Origin: Archaeoglobaceae archaeon
GTDB lineage: Archaea; Halobacteriota; Archaeoglobi; Archaeoglobales; Archaeoglobaceae
Direction of reading: 5' to 3'
Assembly: GCA_027066965.1 (NCBI GenBank)
Contig: JAMOMT010000032.1
Coordinates: forward strand, 1 to 16,234
Length of the DNA: 16,234 bases
Shown here: positions 1 through 6,630 of the stretch, piece after piece
Layout of the letters: every line of letters starts with the position of its first letter
Numbering within the stretch: position 1 is the first letter of the stretch
Position numbers and translations under genes: made by a program
The notes under the pieces: model-generated
What the model saw: the letters and a program-made list of their open reading frames with translations, nothing else
What the model was told of the DNA's origin: nothing
Databases searched by the model: none

Positions 1-966
1 GGACTCAAGCCTAACTGCTCACCGCAACTCCTCACGAGGAAAGAAGCGATGGCTCTCCTAAAGGCATTTTCCGAGACAGAGTTCTTGCCACCACCAACGG
101 ACTGCCTCTCTCCAATAGGAGAGGCAAACATAGCGAGGAGTCTTCAGGAGGAGTTCAAACCCGAGTTCGTTTACGCAGTTACGAGGAAACCCAAAGTTTA
201 TTCCGGTCATCCTTTCCTCGTGGAGGCGGGAATAGCCTATGGCGGGGAGATATCTGAAGATAGAGTTGTTCTGCTTAGGTACGCGAACAAGATTCCTTTG
301 CTCTACCAGCAGGGAGGGTGTGCTTTAACCAAGGCTGTTGAGAGCGTTAGATGGAAGAACTACGGCTTACAACAGAGCAGAGACGAACTACCTGTTGGAA
401 GAGCGGTCATACTCGTGCACGTAGCTTCTACGAACATACCCTACACGTCCGAGTCGAAGGAAGCTGTCGCTGCGGTGCCGGAGATAATAGACGAAGTCAG
501 GCTCGCGCTGCAGGAGTGCGGAAGAAAGCTGAAGGAGTATCTCGACAGAAAGGAGAGGATAGTCAGAAAGAAAAAGAAGGAGGACGTTCTCAGAAAAGTT
601 CTCCCCCTGCTCGCGAGAAAGCTGAGCGAGATACTCGAAGAAGAGGAAGTGGACTCCGAACTAATAGTCGCGAGAGTGGTCGGGAACTTTTACGTCAGAA
701 GAGTTAGGCTCGACGGGAAGTGCAAGTTAGAGGTGTACAACTTCACGTCTTCGAGGAAGAGGGTCACAGTTTACGAGAGCGTAGAGGGAGAGGTGGAGAG
801 CGCAAGTGGTGGAGAGGTGAAACTGAAAGGGAGGACTATCATCTGGAATCTTGAGCTTAACCCAGGTGAGAGAGCTGAAGTCGTTTACAAAGGTCGAGCG
901 TTAAACGACAAGCCCGTTGTGGAGGGTGTGGAGGAGGAATTGCTAAGTGGAGCTGTTCGCCTTTAA
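1..966 (+). CDS. top6B: DNA topoisomerase VI subunit B (C-terminal part, 5' end outside window)
   Basis: Type IIB topoisomerase subunit. Topo VI B binds ATP and, with the TopVIA cleavage subunit, passes one duplex through another to relax and decatenate DNA. The frame is open to the left edge: the 16 codons before the first ATG at 49 carry no stop and continue the family sequence (LTRKEA), so the true start and the GHKL ATPase domain lie outside the window. What remains is the H2TH-to-transducer junction with PPTDCLSPIGE (about codons 30-40), then the transducer domain. The WKNYGL motif holds the switch-loop lysine (AAG at 355-357) that contacts the ATP gamma-phosphate in this family. A lysine/glutamate-rich helix follows (about 480-640). 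The last roughly 80 residues look beta-rich, like the Ig-like tail of methanogen TopVIB, which is inference. top6A does not follow on this strand. Identification is very secure. Confidence 0.96.
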   Translation, partial: GLKPNCSPQLLTRKEAMALLKAFSETEFLPPPTDCLSPIGEANIARSLQEEFKPEFVYAVTRKPKVYSGHPFLVEAGIAYGGEISEDRVVLLRYANKIPLLYQQGGCALTKAVESVRWKNYGLQQSRDELPVGRAVILVHVASTNIPYTSESKEAVAAVPEIIDEVRLALQECGRKLKEYLDRKERIVRKKKKEDVLRKVLPLLARKLSEILEEEEVDSELIVARVVGNFYVRRVRLDGKCKLEVYNFTSSRKRVTVYESVEGEVESASGGEVKLKGRTIIWNLELNPGERAEVVYKGRALNDKPVVEGVEEELLSGAVRL

Positions 967-971
967 CTCAG

Positions 972-977
972 TTTTTT
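972..977 (+). terminator. Oligo-T terminator candidate after top6B
   Basis: Six consecutive T residues lie on the + strand five bases after the top6B TAA. Archaeal RNA polymerase can stop at short oligo-T runs in the non-template strand without a hairpin, and none is visible here. The position immediately after the last gene of the + strand fits a terminator. This is inferred from position and sequence only. Confidence 0.5.
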
Positions 978-1002
978 AATCTCCATTTCAATCTACCCTC
1001 AC

Positions 1003-1008
1003 AAAAAA
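1003..1008 (-). terminator. Oligo-T terminator candidate after guaAA
   Basis: Six A residues on the + strand give a T6 run on the minus strand, seven bases after the guaAA stop codon (1015-1017). Together with the T6 run at 972-977 it makes the convergent top6B/guaAA spacer (967-1014) look like a two-way transcription stop. The minus-strand ribosomal cluster would end here. Confidence 0.5.
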
Positions 1009-1014
1009 CGTAAT

Positions 1015-1569
1015 TTAACGCCTGCATATCTCCATGAAGTTTCTGTAAAAGTCCTCCCCCCTCTCCGTGTGGTAAACTTCAGGATGCCACTGCACTCCGT
1101 ATATCGGCTTCTTCTCGTGCCTCATGGCCTCAATGTCGCATATGTCCGACTCGGCAAGTTTCTTAAATCCCTCAGGCAGCTTCTTAACTTCGTCCATGTG
1201 GCTCGCCCAGACCTTCAACTCTTTCGGTAGTCCTGCAAATATCTCGTCGTCCTCTAGAATTCTAACCTTAACCTCAGCGTAACCTCCTGCTCTTCCCCTT
1301 CCAACCTCTCCTCCAAAGACTTTTGCGATCAGCTGGTGTCCCAAGCATATGCCAAGTATTGGAACGTCGAGCTCCTTAACGTATAGCTCGCAGTTTCCAG
1401 TCCTGTCGAGGGAGGGGCCACCCCCCAGAACTATTCCGTCCGCATCTTTCAGCTCCTCCACTGGAGTCGTGTTCTCCACGAGCTTAGTCTCGGCCCCAAG
1501 ATCCCTTAGAGTCCTCTGGATCAGGTGATTGTACTGCCCAAAGTTGTAGATCACGTATATCTTTACCAT
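1015..1569 (-). CDS. guaAA: GMP synthase subunit A (glutamine amidotransferase subunit)
   Basis: Class I glutamine amidotransferase of 184 aa. It hydrolyses glutamine and passes ammonia to the separate ATP-pyrophosphatase subunit (GuaAB), which converts XMP to GMP in the cytoplasm. The nucleophile motif GICLGHQ places Cys75 at the elbow, and WHPEV gives the other triad members, His162 and Glu164. The oxyanion-loop GGGPS lies near residue 49. The length and the lack of a C-terminal synthetase domain fit the split archaeal enzyme; bacteria fuse the two. GuaAB is not in the window. The start is ATG at 1569 with only a weak GGAG one base upstream. A TTTAAG element about 24 nt upstream suggests a near-leaderless transcript of its own. 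It follows cmk after 76 bp and converges with top6B. A standalone carbamoyl-phosphate or anthranilate glutaminase is unlikely given the short length and motifs. Confidence 0.93.
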   Translation of the reverse strand: MVKIYVIYNFGQYNHLIQRTLRDLGAETKLVENTTPVEELKDADGIVLGGGPSLDRTGNCELYVKELDVPILGICLGHQLIAKVFGGEVGRGRAGGYAEVKVRILEDDEIFAGLPKELKVWASHMDEVKKLPEGFKKLAESDICDIEAMRHEKKPIYGVQWHPEVYHTERGEDFYRNFMEICRR

Positions 1570-1592
1570 GCTCCGAAGAACGAGGGAATGAA

Positions 1593-1602
1593 CTTAAACT
1601 TT
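1593..1602 (-). promoter_or_regulatory. guaAA: Possible TATA element upstream of guaAA
   Basis: On the minus strand the spacer between cmk and guaAA contains AAAGTTTAAG, which resembles an archaeal BRE plus TATA element. It lies about 24 nt before the guaAA ATG, so a transcript would start at or just before the start codon. That fits the poor ribosome-binding site of guaAA. The match is degenerate and the call is tentative. Confidence 0.3.
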
Positions 1603-1645
1603 CTTTTTCCCTTCCGAGAGTAAATTCGTGAACAAATGCAAAGAG

Positions 1646-2170
1646 CTAACACCTGAACTTCTTCGAAGCTTCAACGATTATCTCAGCTATCGTTTCAGCG
1701 TCGAAGCAGGCGGAGTTGAATATTAAGTGGTATATACTCCAGTCGTCAACATTTATGCCATAGTACTTGGCGTACCTTCTCCTCTCGTACTCCTCCCTCT
1801 TCCTCGTCTCCTCTCTAACCTGCTCGACGCTCTTACCCTCCCTCTTAGCTATCCTCTCCACCCTGACATCCTCGGGAGCGAAGATGTAAACTTTAAAGGC
1901 TCTCTCGACCATCCAAGCCGATAGCCTCCCCTCGACCACTACGTTCTCCCTGCTCTCAGCCAGCTCCTTCTGAGTCCTGTCTATGTAGACATCTATCTCC
2001 TCGTTCTCATCCGCGATCCTGCTGAACTCTTCCAGAGTGCACCCTCTTTCCCTCGCCATCCTTCTGAATATCTCCCCAGCGGAAATCAGCTCGTAACCGA
2101 GCTTCTCTGAGACTAGCCTAGCAACTGTCGTCGTCCCGCTCCCTGGGGGTCCGGAAATCGCTATTCTCAT
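1646..2170 (-). CDS. cmk: Cytidylate (CMP) kinase
   Basis: Phosphorylates CMP and dCMP to the diphosphates using ATP, in pyrimidine nucleotide recycling. Residues 1-16 hold the start of the archaeal enzyme and its P-loop (GPPGSGTTT, residues 7-15). The central part has the alternating Arg/Glu-rich lid helix (EETRKREEYERRRYAKYYG, about residues 115-135). It ends with the family's DDWSIYHLIFNS stretch. Two ATGs are adjacent at 2173 and 2170. The GGTGA element lies one base before the first and four before the second, so I place the start at 2170 (174 aa). The gene sits 47 bp after the DUF106 gene. In many euryarchaea cmk is likewise found downstream of secY, which supports the call. Adenylate kinase is the main alternative, but the N-terminus and length favour CMP kinase. 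Confidence 0.93.
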   Translation of the reverse strand: MRIAISGPPGSGTTTVARLVSEKLGYELISAGEIFRRMARERGCTLEEFSRIADENEEIDVYIDRTQKELAESRENVVVEGRLSAWMVERAFKVYIFAPEDVRVERIAKREGKSVEQVREETRKREEYERRRYAKYYGINVDDWSIYHLIFNSACFDAETIAEIIVEASKKFRC

Positions 2171-2217
2171 CATCTCACCTTTCGCTCTTGTTTACAAGCC
2201 TTTGCCGCTAGAAAAGC

Positions 2218-2856
2218 CTACATGTGAAGAGCTTTCCTGATGAGTATCGTGAGAGGCATCGAACACATGAAGTACCAGAATATCCACCATGGGATCGGGA
2301 AGGGAAATCCGATTATGGGATGGCTCACGTGTATGTGACCGAAGAATGGAGCGTAAACCATGTACTTGCTCGCACTTGAGTAAGCTGCTCTGAGTCCGTG
2401 AGAGAGGTTCTCTCCGTATATCACGTAGAGTAGCCAGTAGAATATCGGCATGGTGACGGCCATGGAGTAGAACATGACCTTGAACTGGGGAGCCATGAGC
2501 TGACTCTGCATCTGCTGTATCTCCTTCTGCTTCTCCTCGAGCTTCTTGAGTTTGTACTTGTTGTCGCTCTTCATCGCCTCCATGTATTCCTTCTGGAACT
2601 GCATGACCTCCTTCTGGATCCTCTTCATCTCTTCTATGTCGACGAAAGCCCACTGAATTGCAGTGGAGTAGAGACCCGTAAACAAAGCGAGCACGAATAT
2701 GACGAGAATTATTGGCAGAGAGAGTAAGGGATGAAGGACGAAGTCAACTGCCTTGGCCAAACCAAACAGAATTTTAGGGTCGAATATCCCGAAGAACGCG
2801 AATATTCCAAACGTTATAAAAAATATATCAACGATTTTCTTTACTGTCTCCTTCAT
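2218..2856 (-). CDS. DUF106 / EMC3-TMCO1-like membrane protein of the Oxa1 insertase superfamily
   Basis: Integral membrane protein of 212 aa. DUF106 proteins are archaeal relatives of Oxa1/YidC/EMC3, thought to help insert proteins into the membrane next to the ribosome. Hydrophobic segments lie at about residues 9-25, 44-64, 127-147 and 187-206. Between the second and third is a charged coiled coil (about 74-122, rich in Lys, Glu, Gln and Met), which is the cytosolic ribosome-facing hairpin of this superfamily. The segment before the last helix is rich in His, Pro and aromatic residues, including HIHVSHP near residue 174. The open frame extends to a GTG at 2868. I prefer the ATG at 2856 because GGTGGTG precedes it at suitable spacing, 15 bp after the secY stop. 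Placement directly after secY fits a joint role in membrane insertion. The family is secure; the exact function is inferred. Confidence 0.88.
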   Translation of the reverse strand: MKETVKKIVDIFFITFGIFAFFGIFDPKILFGLAKAVDFVLHPLLSLPIILVIFVLALFTGLYSTAIQWAFVDIEEMKRIQKEVMQFQKEYMEAMKSDNKYKLKKLEEKQKEIQQMQSQLMAPQFKVMFYSMAVTMPIFYWLLYVIYGENLSHGLRAAYSSASKYMVYAPFFGHIHVSHPIIGFPFPIPWWIFWYFMCSMPLTILIRKALHM

Positions 2857-2871
2857 CCTCCACACCACCAG

Positions 2872-4374
2872 CTACTCCTCTCCAAGTATCTTCCTGATCA
2901 TCGGATGCATTTCTGTGAGCTGCTCCTTGGCAAGGTCCTCGTAATACTGGTATGCTATGCTAACTGCAAGCAGCAGACCTGTTCCGGTAACGTGTCCTAT
3001 CGTCCCGAGCATGTTAGCTATCAAAGTGAGAGCACCGATCACAGCACCACCAACGACAGTGACTTTGGGTATGTACCTCTCGAGAACTTTCTCGAGCACT
3101 CTCGGGTTCTTCCTGAAACCAGGTATCTGCATTCCAGACTTTGCGAGCTGTTCCGCTATCGTCTTCGGATCCATTCCCGACGTCTCCATCCAGAATATGG
3201 AGAACAGCACACCGCCTATTATCAGTATCGTTGCATCCGTCAGCAAGTGCAAGAATATCATCCAGTCGGGAGGCGGAGGTATGTGGATGTGGTATGTCTC
3301 AACCATGAGCTTGTACTTCGCCTTGACAAGCTCAGGTATCCAGTCGTTCGGCCCCCTTATCGGGTTGAGTAAGTACATGATACCGTTCACCGGCTGAGTG
3401 CCGACATACTCACCCAGTATTTTGATTCCGTGCCTGTAGAGTATGAGCCCAAATATCTCTATGTTCGCTTGCAATGCCCTGACGAATATCATCGGCAGAA
3501 CGCTGGTGTAGATAAGCTTGAGCGGGTAGCGACCCCTCGCACCCCTGACCATTGAGTGAGAGAGGGGAATTTCGACCCTCGTTCCTTCAGCGTAAACGAC
3601 GAGCAATATTATTATGGCGGTCGTTATTAAAGCGAGAACTCCTCCATCTATGAGTACGAACTTTATGCCAGCCAACGTCATCAGTTCAGCCGCACTCATG
3701 TGTTGGGCAATCCATATCCACCTAGGTATTATTCCAGCAGGAAGCTTGCTTCCAGTAGGAACTATCCAGTTTATTAGGCCCGTCACTATTGCCTGGGATA
3801 TACCGGCAAGAATGAAGAGGCTGACACCACTACCAATACCCCACTTCGAAACTACTTCATCCATGTAGACTATCAGGACTCCACCTATGAACAACTGGAT
3901 GAAGAGCAAAGCTGAGATAACAGCTGGAGACACGCCAAGGGCGTGAGCGACTTCAACGCTCGGCTTTAAGAACCCTCCAAGTATCTGAGGCAGAGCTTCC
4001 AGAGCTATCATTACCAGAACCAGAAACCTCTGGAAGTCTTGATAGGCTGCCTGATCGTCTGGGTCAGTCAGGTCAAGTTCTATTATGCCTGCTCCGACGA
4101 GAAGCTGAACTATAACTGATGCGGTGACTATTGGCCCTATACCGAGAGCTATAATCGTACCGCCCTTCCCCGCGAAGAATGCCCTAAACCTTGCAAAAAG
4201 GTCTATGGATTGCGGGGAAAGGCCAAAAAGCGGAACGTTTGAAAGCACGAAATACAGCAGCAGTATTATTACGGTCCAAGCAAACTTTTCCTTAAAAGGT
4301 ACATGTCTTTTTGGTCTCGAAACACTCGGAATTTTTTCGAAATATGGCTGCAGTTTCCTAAGTACTTCGTCCAT
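2872..4374 (-). CDS. secY: Preprotein translocase subunit SecY
   Basis: The channel-forming subunit (Sec61 alpha homologue) of the SecYE-beta translocon, through which unfolded proteins cross or enter the membrane. It has 500 aa with ten predicted transmembrane helices, the first at about residues 31-50. The stretch after it (about 51-75) is the position of the plug. The cytosolic 6-7 loop (about 264-290, SHSMVRGARGRYPL) and the 8-9 loop (about 398-435, METSGMDPKTIAEQL then IPGFRKNPRVLEKVL) carry the conserved basic residues that contact the ribosome. The external loop between helices 7 and 8 (about 314-373) is long and contains HIHIPPPP, which seems larger than in methanogen SecY. Start ATG at 4374 follows GGGAGG by seven bases. 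The gene follows rpl15 after a 58-bp spacer holding a likely promoter. Identification is certain. Confidence 0.98.
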   Translation of the reverse strand: MDEVLRKLQPYFEKIPSVSRPKRHVPFKEKFAWTVIILLLYFVLSNVPLFGLSPQSIDLFARFRAFFAGKGGTIIALGIGPIVTASVIVQLLVGAGIIELDLTDPDDQAAYQDFQRFLVLVMIALEALPQILGGFLKPSVEVAHALGVSPAVISALLFIQLFIGGVLIVYMDEVVSKWGIGSGVSLFILAGISQAIVTGLINWIVPTGSKLPAGIIPRWIWIAQHMSAAELMTLAGIKFVLIDGGVLALITTAIIILLVVYAEGTRVEIPLSHSMVRGARGRYPLKLIYTSVLPMIFVRALQANIEIFGLILYRHGIKILGEYVGTQPVNGIMYLLNPIRGPNDWIPELVKAKYKLMVETYHIHIPPPPDWMIFLHLLTDATILIIGGVLFSIFWMETSGMDPKTIAEQLAKSGMQIPGFRKNPRVLEKVLERYIPKVTVVGGAVIGALTLIANMLGTIGHVTGTGLLLAVSIAYQYYEDLAKEQLTEMHPMIRKILGEE

Positions 4375-4419
4375 TCTCCAGCCTCCCTAAAGTCTGAAAT
4401 CTGAGAAGGGAAACTACGA

Positions 4420-4432
4420 AGGGTATAAAAAT
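4420..4432 (-). promoter_or_regulatory. secY: Candidate secY promoter (TATA-like element) between rpl15 and secY
   Basis: Immediately after the rpl15 TAA the minus strand reads ATTTTTATACCC, a TATA-like element at about 4421-4431. A start site about 25 nt downstream would leave a 5' leader of roughly 25 nt containing the secY GGGAGG site. The 58-bp spacer is one of the longest in the cluster. The T5 run in the same element could alternatively act as a weak terminator for the ribosomal operon. Confidence 0.4.
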
Positions 4433-4954
4433 TTAAAGGGTTTCCACGCTTCCTCCAGCAGCCTCTATCTTCTCTACAGCTTTCGGGGTTGCCTTGAACA
4501 CTGTCACCTTTATCGCCTTGTCAACAACGCCCGTGCCAAGAAGCTTCGAGTATCCGAGTTCGTCGAGGTTGACGCTGTAAACATCTCCTTCCTTGCTTGC
4601 GAGCCCAAGCTCCACAAGCCTGTCTATGATATAGCTAAGTTCGCCAACGTTGAGCTCGGGGCGTGAGTAGAGGTAGCGGTAAGTGTAGTCGTCGAGCTTG
4701 CCCTCGTTTTTGAGCTCCCTGAGGGTTTCCTTGACCGCCTTTATTGCCTTGAGGTCGGAGCGGACAGCTTTAGGCCTATTGAAGCCGTACTTTCCTATGT
4801 CGTAGCCCTCCTTTATGGCTTTGATGTACTTGTGTTTGAACATTCCAGCGTTTCCGGAGCCGCCCCTGCAACCCCTTCCTCTACTGTTGTTCTTGTGAGA
4901 TCCACTCCCGCATGTCCTTGAACCCCTTATCTTCTTTATCTTCGGCTTGGGCAA
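4433..4954 (-). CDS. rpl15: Large subunit ribosomal protein uL15
   Basis: Component of the large ribosomal subunit that binds 23S rRNA and helps late assembly. It has 173 aa, at the long end for archaeal L15. The N-terminal extended tail is Gly/Arg/Lys-rich with the family pattern GSRTCGSGSHKN followed by GCRGGSGNAGMFKHK (about residues 11-43), which threads into rRNA. The C-terminal globular domain ends with the TVFKATPKAVEKIEAAGG stretch typical of uL15. The start codon is TTG at 4954. A GGGGGTGA element four bases upstream and the family-like MPKPKIKKIRGSRT N-terminus decide it, with no better ATG nearby. It follows rpl30 after 13 bp and is the last ribosomal gene before secY, the usual order. 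Two cysteines in the basic tail (Cys15 and Cys29) sit in the conserved loop, but no zinc site is evident. Confidence 0.97.
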   Translation of the reverse strand: MPKPKIKKIRGSRTCGSGSHKNNSRGRGCRGGSGNAGMFKHKYIKAIKEGYDIGKYGFNRPKAVRSDLKAIKAVKETLRELKNEGKLDDYTYRYLYSRPELNVGELSYIIDRLVELGLASKEGDVYSVNLDELGYSKLLGTGVVDKAIKVTVFKATPKAVEKIEAAGGSVETL

Positions 4955-4967
4955 GATTTCACCCCCG

Positions 4968-5429
4968 TTACCTCATCTTCTCAAGCAGCTTTTCAATCTC
5001 CCCGTGCTTGCCGAGATCGCCGAGGGGGTAGTGCCACTTTATGTTCTTTAGCCCCTTCCTCGGCGGATGTAGCCTGAATACTGGCTTCAAGCCTGGTAGG
5101 TCTTTAAGCTTTGCTTTTCCCTCTACGATGGCTTTAGCGAACTCGTCTATCGAGCTGTAAGGAGAGTTCTCCCTGACATACTCGTCCGTTAGCCTCTTGT
5201 TGCCAGTAAGCCTTCCTCTCCTCCTCAACAGCATCGCAAGAGTTTCAGCCCCAATCTCCCCGTAGGCAACGTAGTCCTTCACTACCTGCAACATTCCCCT
5301 GTAAGAAGGATTGTCAGGCACGACGACGCAGTGGTAACGTTTGTGAAGCCTAAGCATCTTGAGTGTGTCCTTGATCTTCCTGTTAACATCAACTGTTCCC
5401 CTGAGCCTCACTACTGCATAAACACCCAT
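4968..5429 (-). CDS. rpl30: Large subunit ribosomal protein uL30
   Basis: Large-subunit protein of the long archaeal/eukaryotic form (eukaryotic L7). The N-terminal ferredoxin-like domain begins MGVYAVVRLRGTV and includes IKDTLKMLRLHKRYHCVVV. It is followed by the archaeal extension with RRRGRLTGNKRLTDEYV and the C-terminal FRLHPPRKGLK. The open frame reaches a GTG at 5438, but that codon overlaps the ribosome-binding site. AGGTGA lies five bases before ATG 5429, which also gives the usual family N-terminus, so I use 153 aa. It sits 20 bp after rps5 and 13 bp before rpl15. Bacterial L30 is about 60 aa, so the extra length marks the archaeal type. Confidence 0.97.
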   Translation of the reverse strand: MGVYAVVRLRGTVDVNRKIKDTLKMLRLHKRYHCVVVPDNPSYRGMLQVVKDYVAYGEIGAETLAMLLRRRGRLTGNKRLTDEYVRENSPYSSIDEFAKAIVEGKAKLKDLPGLKPVFRLHPPRKGLKNIKWHYPLGDLGKHGEIEKLLEKMR

Positions 5430-5449
5430 CGGTATCACCTCTCTTCATT

Positions 5450-6046
5450 TCATTTTTTGATGTACATCGTCTGCTTCAAAGCCTCGTAAGTAGCTCTAGC
5501 AAAGTTTATTGTCGTTTTAGTCTTGCCCTTCGTGAAAGTCCAGACATCCTTGACTCCCGCAAGCTCAAGAACCTTCCTCGCAACCTCTCCTGCAACAAGG
5601 CCAAGGCCCTTTGGCCCGGGAATGAGAGTTACTCTTACACTTCCAGCGGAGCCCGTAACCTTGCACGGTATGGAGTGTTCAGTTCCACAGCCACACTCCC
5701 AAGAGCCACAACCCCTCTGAACTTTGAAGATGTTGAGTTTCGCGTTGTTAACTGCCTTTTGTATGGCAGGAGCGACCTGGGCGGCTTTGCCAACTCCAAC
5801 TCCAACGTAGCCATCCTTGTTTCCAACTACAGCAGTTACTCTGAACTTCGTCCTCCTTCCGCTGTCAGTCATCCTCTGAACCATTGATATGTCAAGAACT
5901 TCGTCGTAAAGCTCAGGGAGAAGGATGTCAACTATCTCCGGCTCTTTCAAAGGCAAACCGCTCGCTATCGCTTCGTCCATCGTCTTTATCTTACCTTCAG
6001 CAACGAGCTTTCCGAGCCTCGTTCTTGGAACCCAATCCCCCTCCAT
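5450..6046 (-). CDS. rps5: Small subunit ribosomal protein uS5
   Basis: Small-subunit protein near the mRNA entry tunnel that contributes to decoding accuracy and helicase activity. It has 198 aa: a double-stranded-RNA-binding-like S5 N-terminal domain (about residues 48-112, VGVGVGKAAQVAPAIQKAV) and a C-terminal ribosomal S5/DNA-gyrase-fold domain. The Cys-rich loop at 113-128 (CGSWECGCGTEHSIPC) is a hallmark of archaeal uS5. The end, FARATYEALKQTM, is also typical. The start ATG at 6046 is preceded by GAGGTGTAAGA, a ribosome-binding site that overlaps the rpl18 stop codon. The genes are two bases apart, so translation is probably coupled. Confidence 0.98.
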   Translation of the reverse strand: MEGDWVPRTRLGKLVAEGKIKTMDEAIASGLPLKEPEIVDILLPELYDEVLDISMVQRMTDSGRRTKFRVTAVVGNKDGYVGVGVGKAAQVAPAIQKAVNNAKLNIFKVQRGCGSWECGCGTEHSIPCKVTGSAGSVRVTLIPGPKGLGLVAGEVARKVLELAGVKDVWTFTKGKTKTTINFARATYEALKQTMYIKK

Positions 6047-6048
6047 TC

Positions 6049-6612
6049 TTACACCTCGTTCATTATCTTTTCTTTAACCTCGTCAACGTGATCCGGAAGC
6101 TGGGAGGGACTCAAACCCCTCTCCTCGTACTTCGCGAACTTCTCAGGATGAGCTTCGTAGTAAGCAGCTATGTGCTCTCCCCTAACTCTCGAGTCGTCCG
6201 GAAACACTTCTTCGCTGTGAGGAACATCTAATCCTGCTTCTACAGCTCCTCTCAGAACCGCGAAGACCCTAGAACCTCTCGTTGGAGAGTGCAACCCGAT
6301 ATCGAGCACGGCCTCGCTAATTCCAGCCTTCTCGGCCATCTTTGCTATCAGCACTCCGGTGAGGTAAGCAGCAGGAGTGTTGTTTTCATCGCCCTTCCAG
6401 CCGTACTGTTTGAGCTTAGAGGAGTCCGCCGCTACAAGTACCTTGTCTCCCTCCGGTGCATACTCCACGATCTGAGCAATTATCCTTTTGTTCGTAATCC
6501 TGACAACTAACCGGGGTTTCTTCGAAAGGAGGAGCTTGAGTCTCTTCCTGTAATTAGTTTTACCCTCTCTTCTCCTCCTGTACTTAACCCTATACCTCGG
6601 ACCTTTCGCCAA
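6049..6612 (-). CDS. rpl18: Large subunit ribosomal protein uL18
   Basis: Large-subunit protein that binds 5S rRNA together with uL5 and places it in the central protuberance. It has 187 aa with the basic N-terminus MAKGPRYRVKYRRRREGKTNYRKR of archaeal and eukaryotic L18/L5. A DIGLHSPTRGSRVFAVLRGAVEAGLDVPHS segment lies near residues 100-130, followed by a C-terminal helical extension. Only the central core resembles bacterial L18. The start codon is TTG at 6612. The GGTGG element five bases upstream and alignment with the family N-terminus support it, and there is no alternative ATG in frame nearby. It lies 18 bp after rpl19e and 2 bp before rps5. Confidence 0.97.
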   Translation of the reverse strand: MAKGPRYRVKYRRRREGKTNYRKRLKLLLSKKPRLVVRITNKRIIAQIVEYAPEGDKVLVAADSSKLKQYGWKGDENNTPAAYLTGVLIAKMAEKAGISEAVLDIGLHSPTRGSRVFAVLRGAVEAGLDVPHSEEVFPDDSRVRGEHIAAYYEAHPEKFAKYEERGLSPSQLPDHVDEVKEKIMNEV

Positions 6613-6630
6613 TTAAACCACCTCTTTAGA

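Noticed and set aside
2187..2198. Palindrome CTTGTTTACAAG between cmk and the DUF106 gene
   Set aside because: It is only 12 bases, the loop is too small for a stable hairpin, and there is no T tract; I see no reason to call it an operator or terminator.
2192..2653. Minus-strand open frame overlapping the DUF106 gene in another frame
   Set aside because: It is an out-of-frame reading of the coiled-coil region, rich in Glu, Gln and Arg, with no family resemblance.
5661..5708. Cys-rich loop in uS5 as a possible new zinc site
   Set aside because: The CGSWECGCG-type loop is a conserved feature of archaeal uS5, not peculiar to this sequence.
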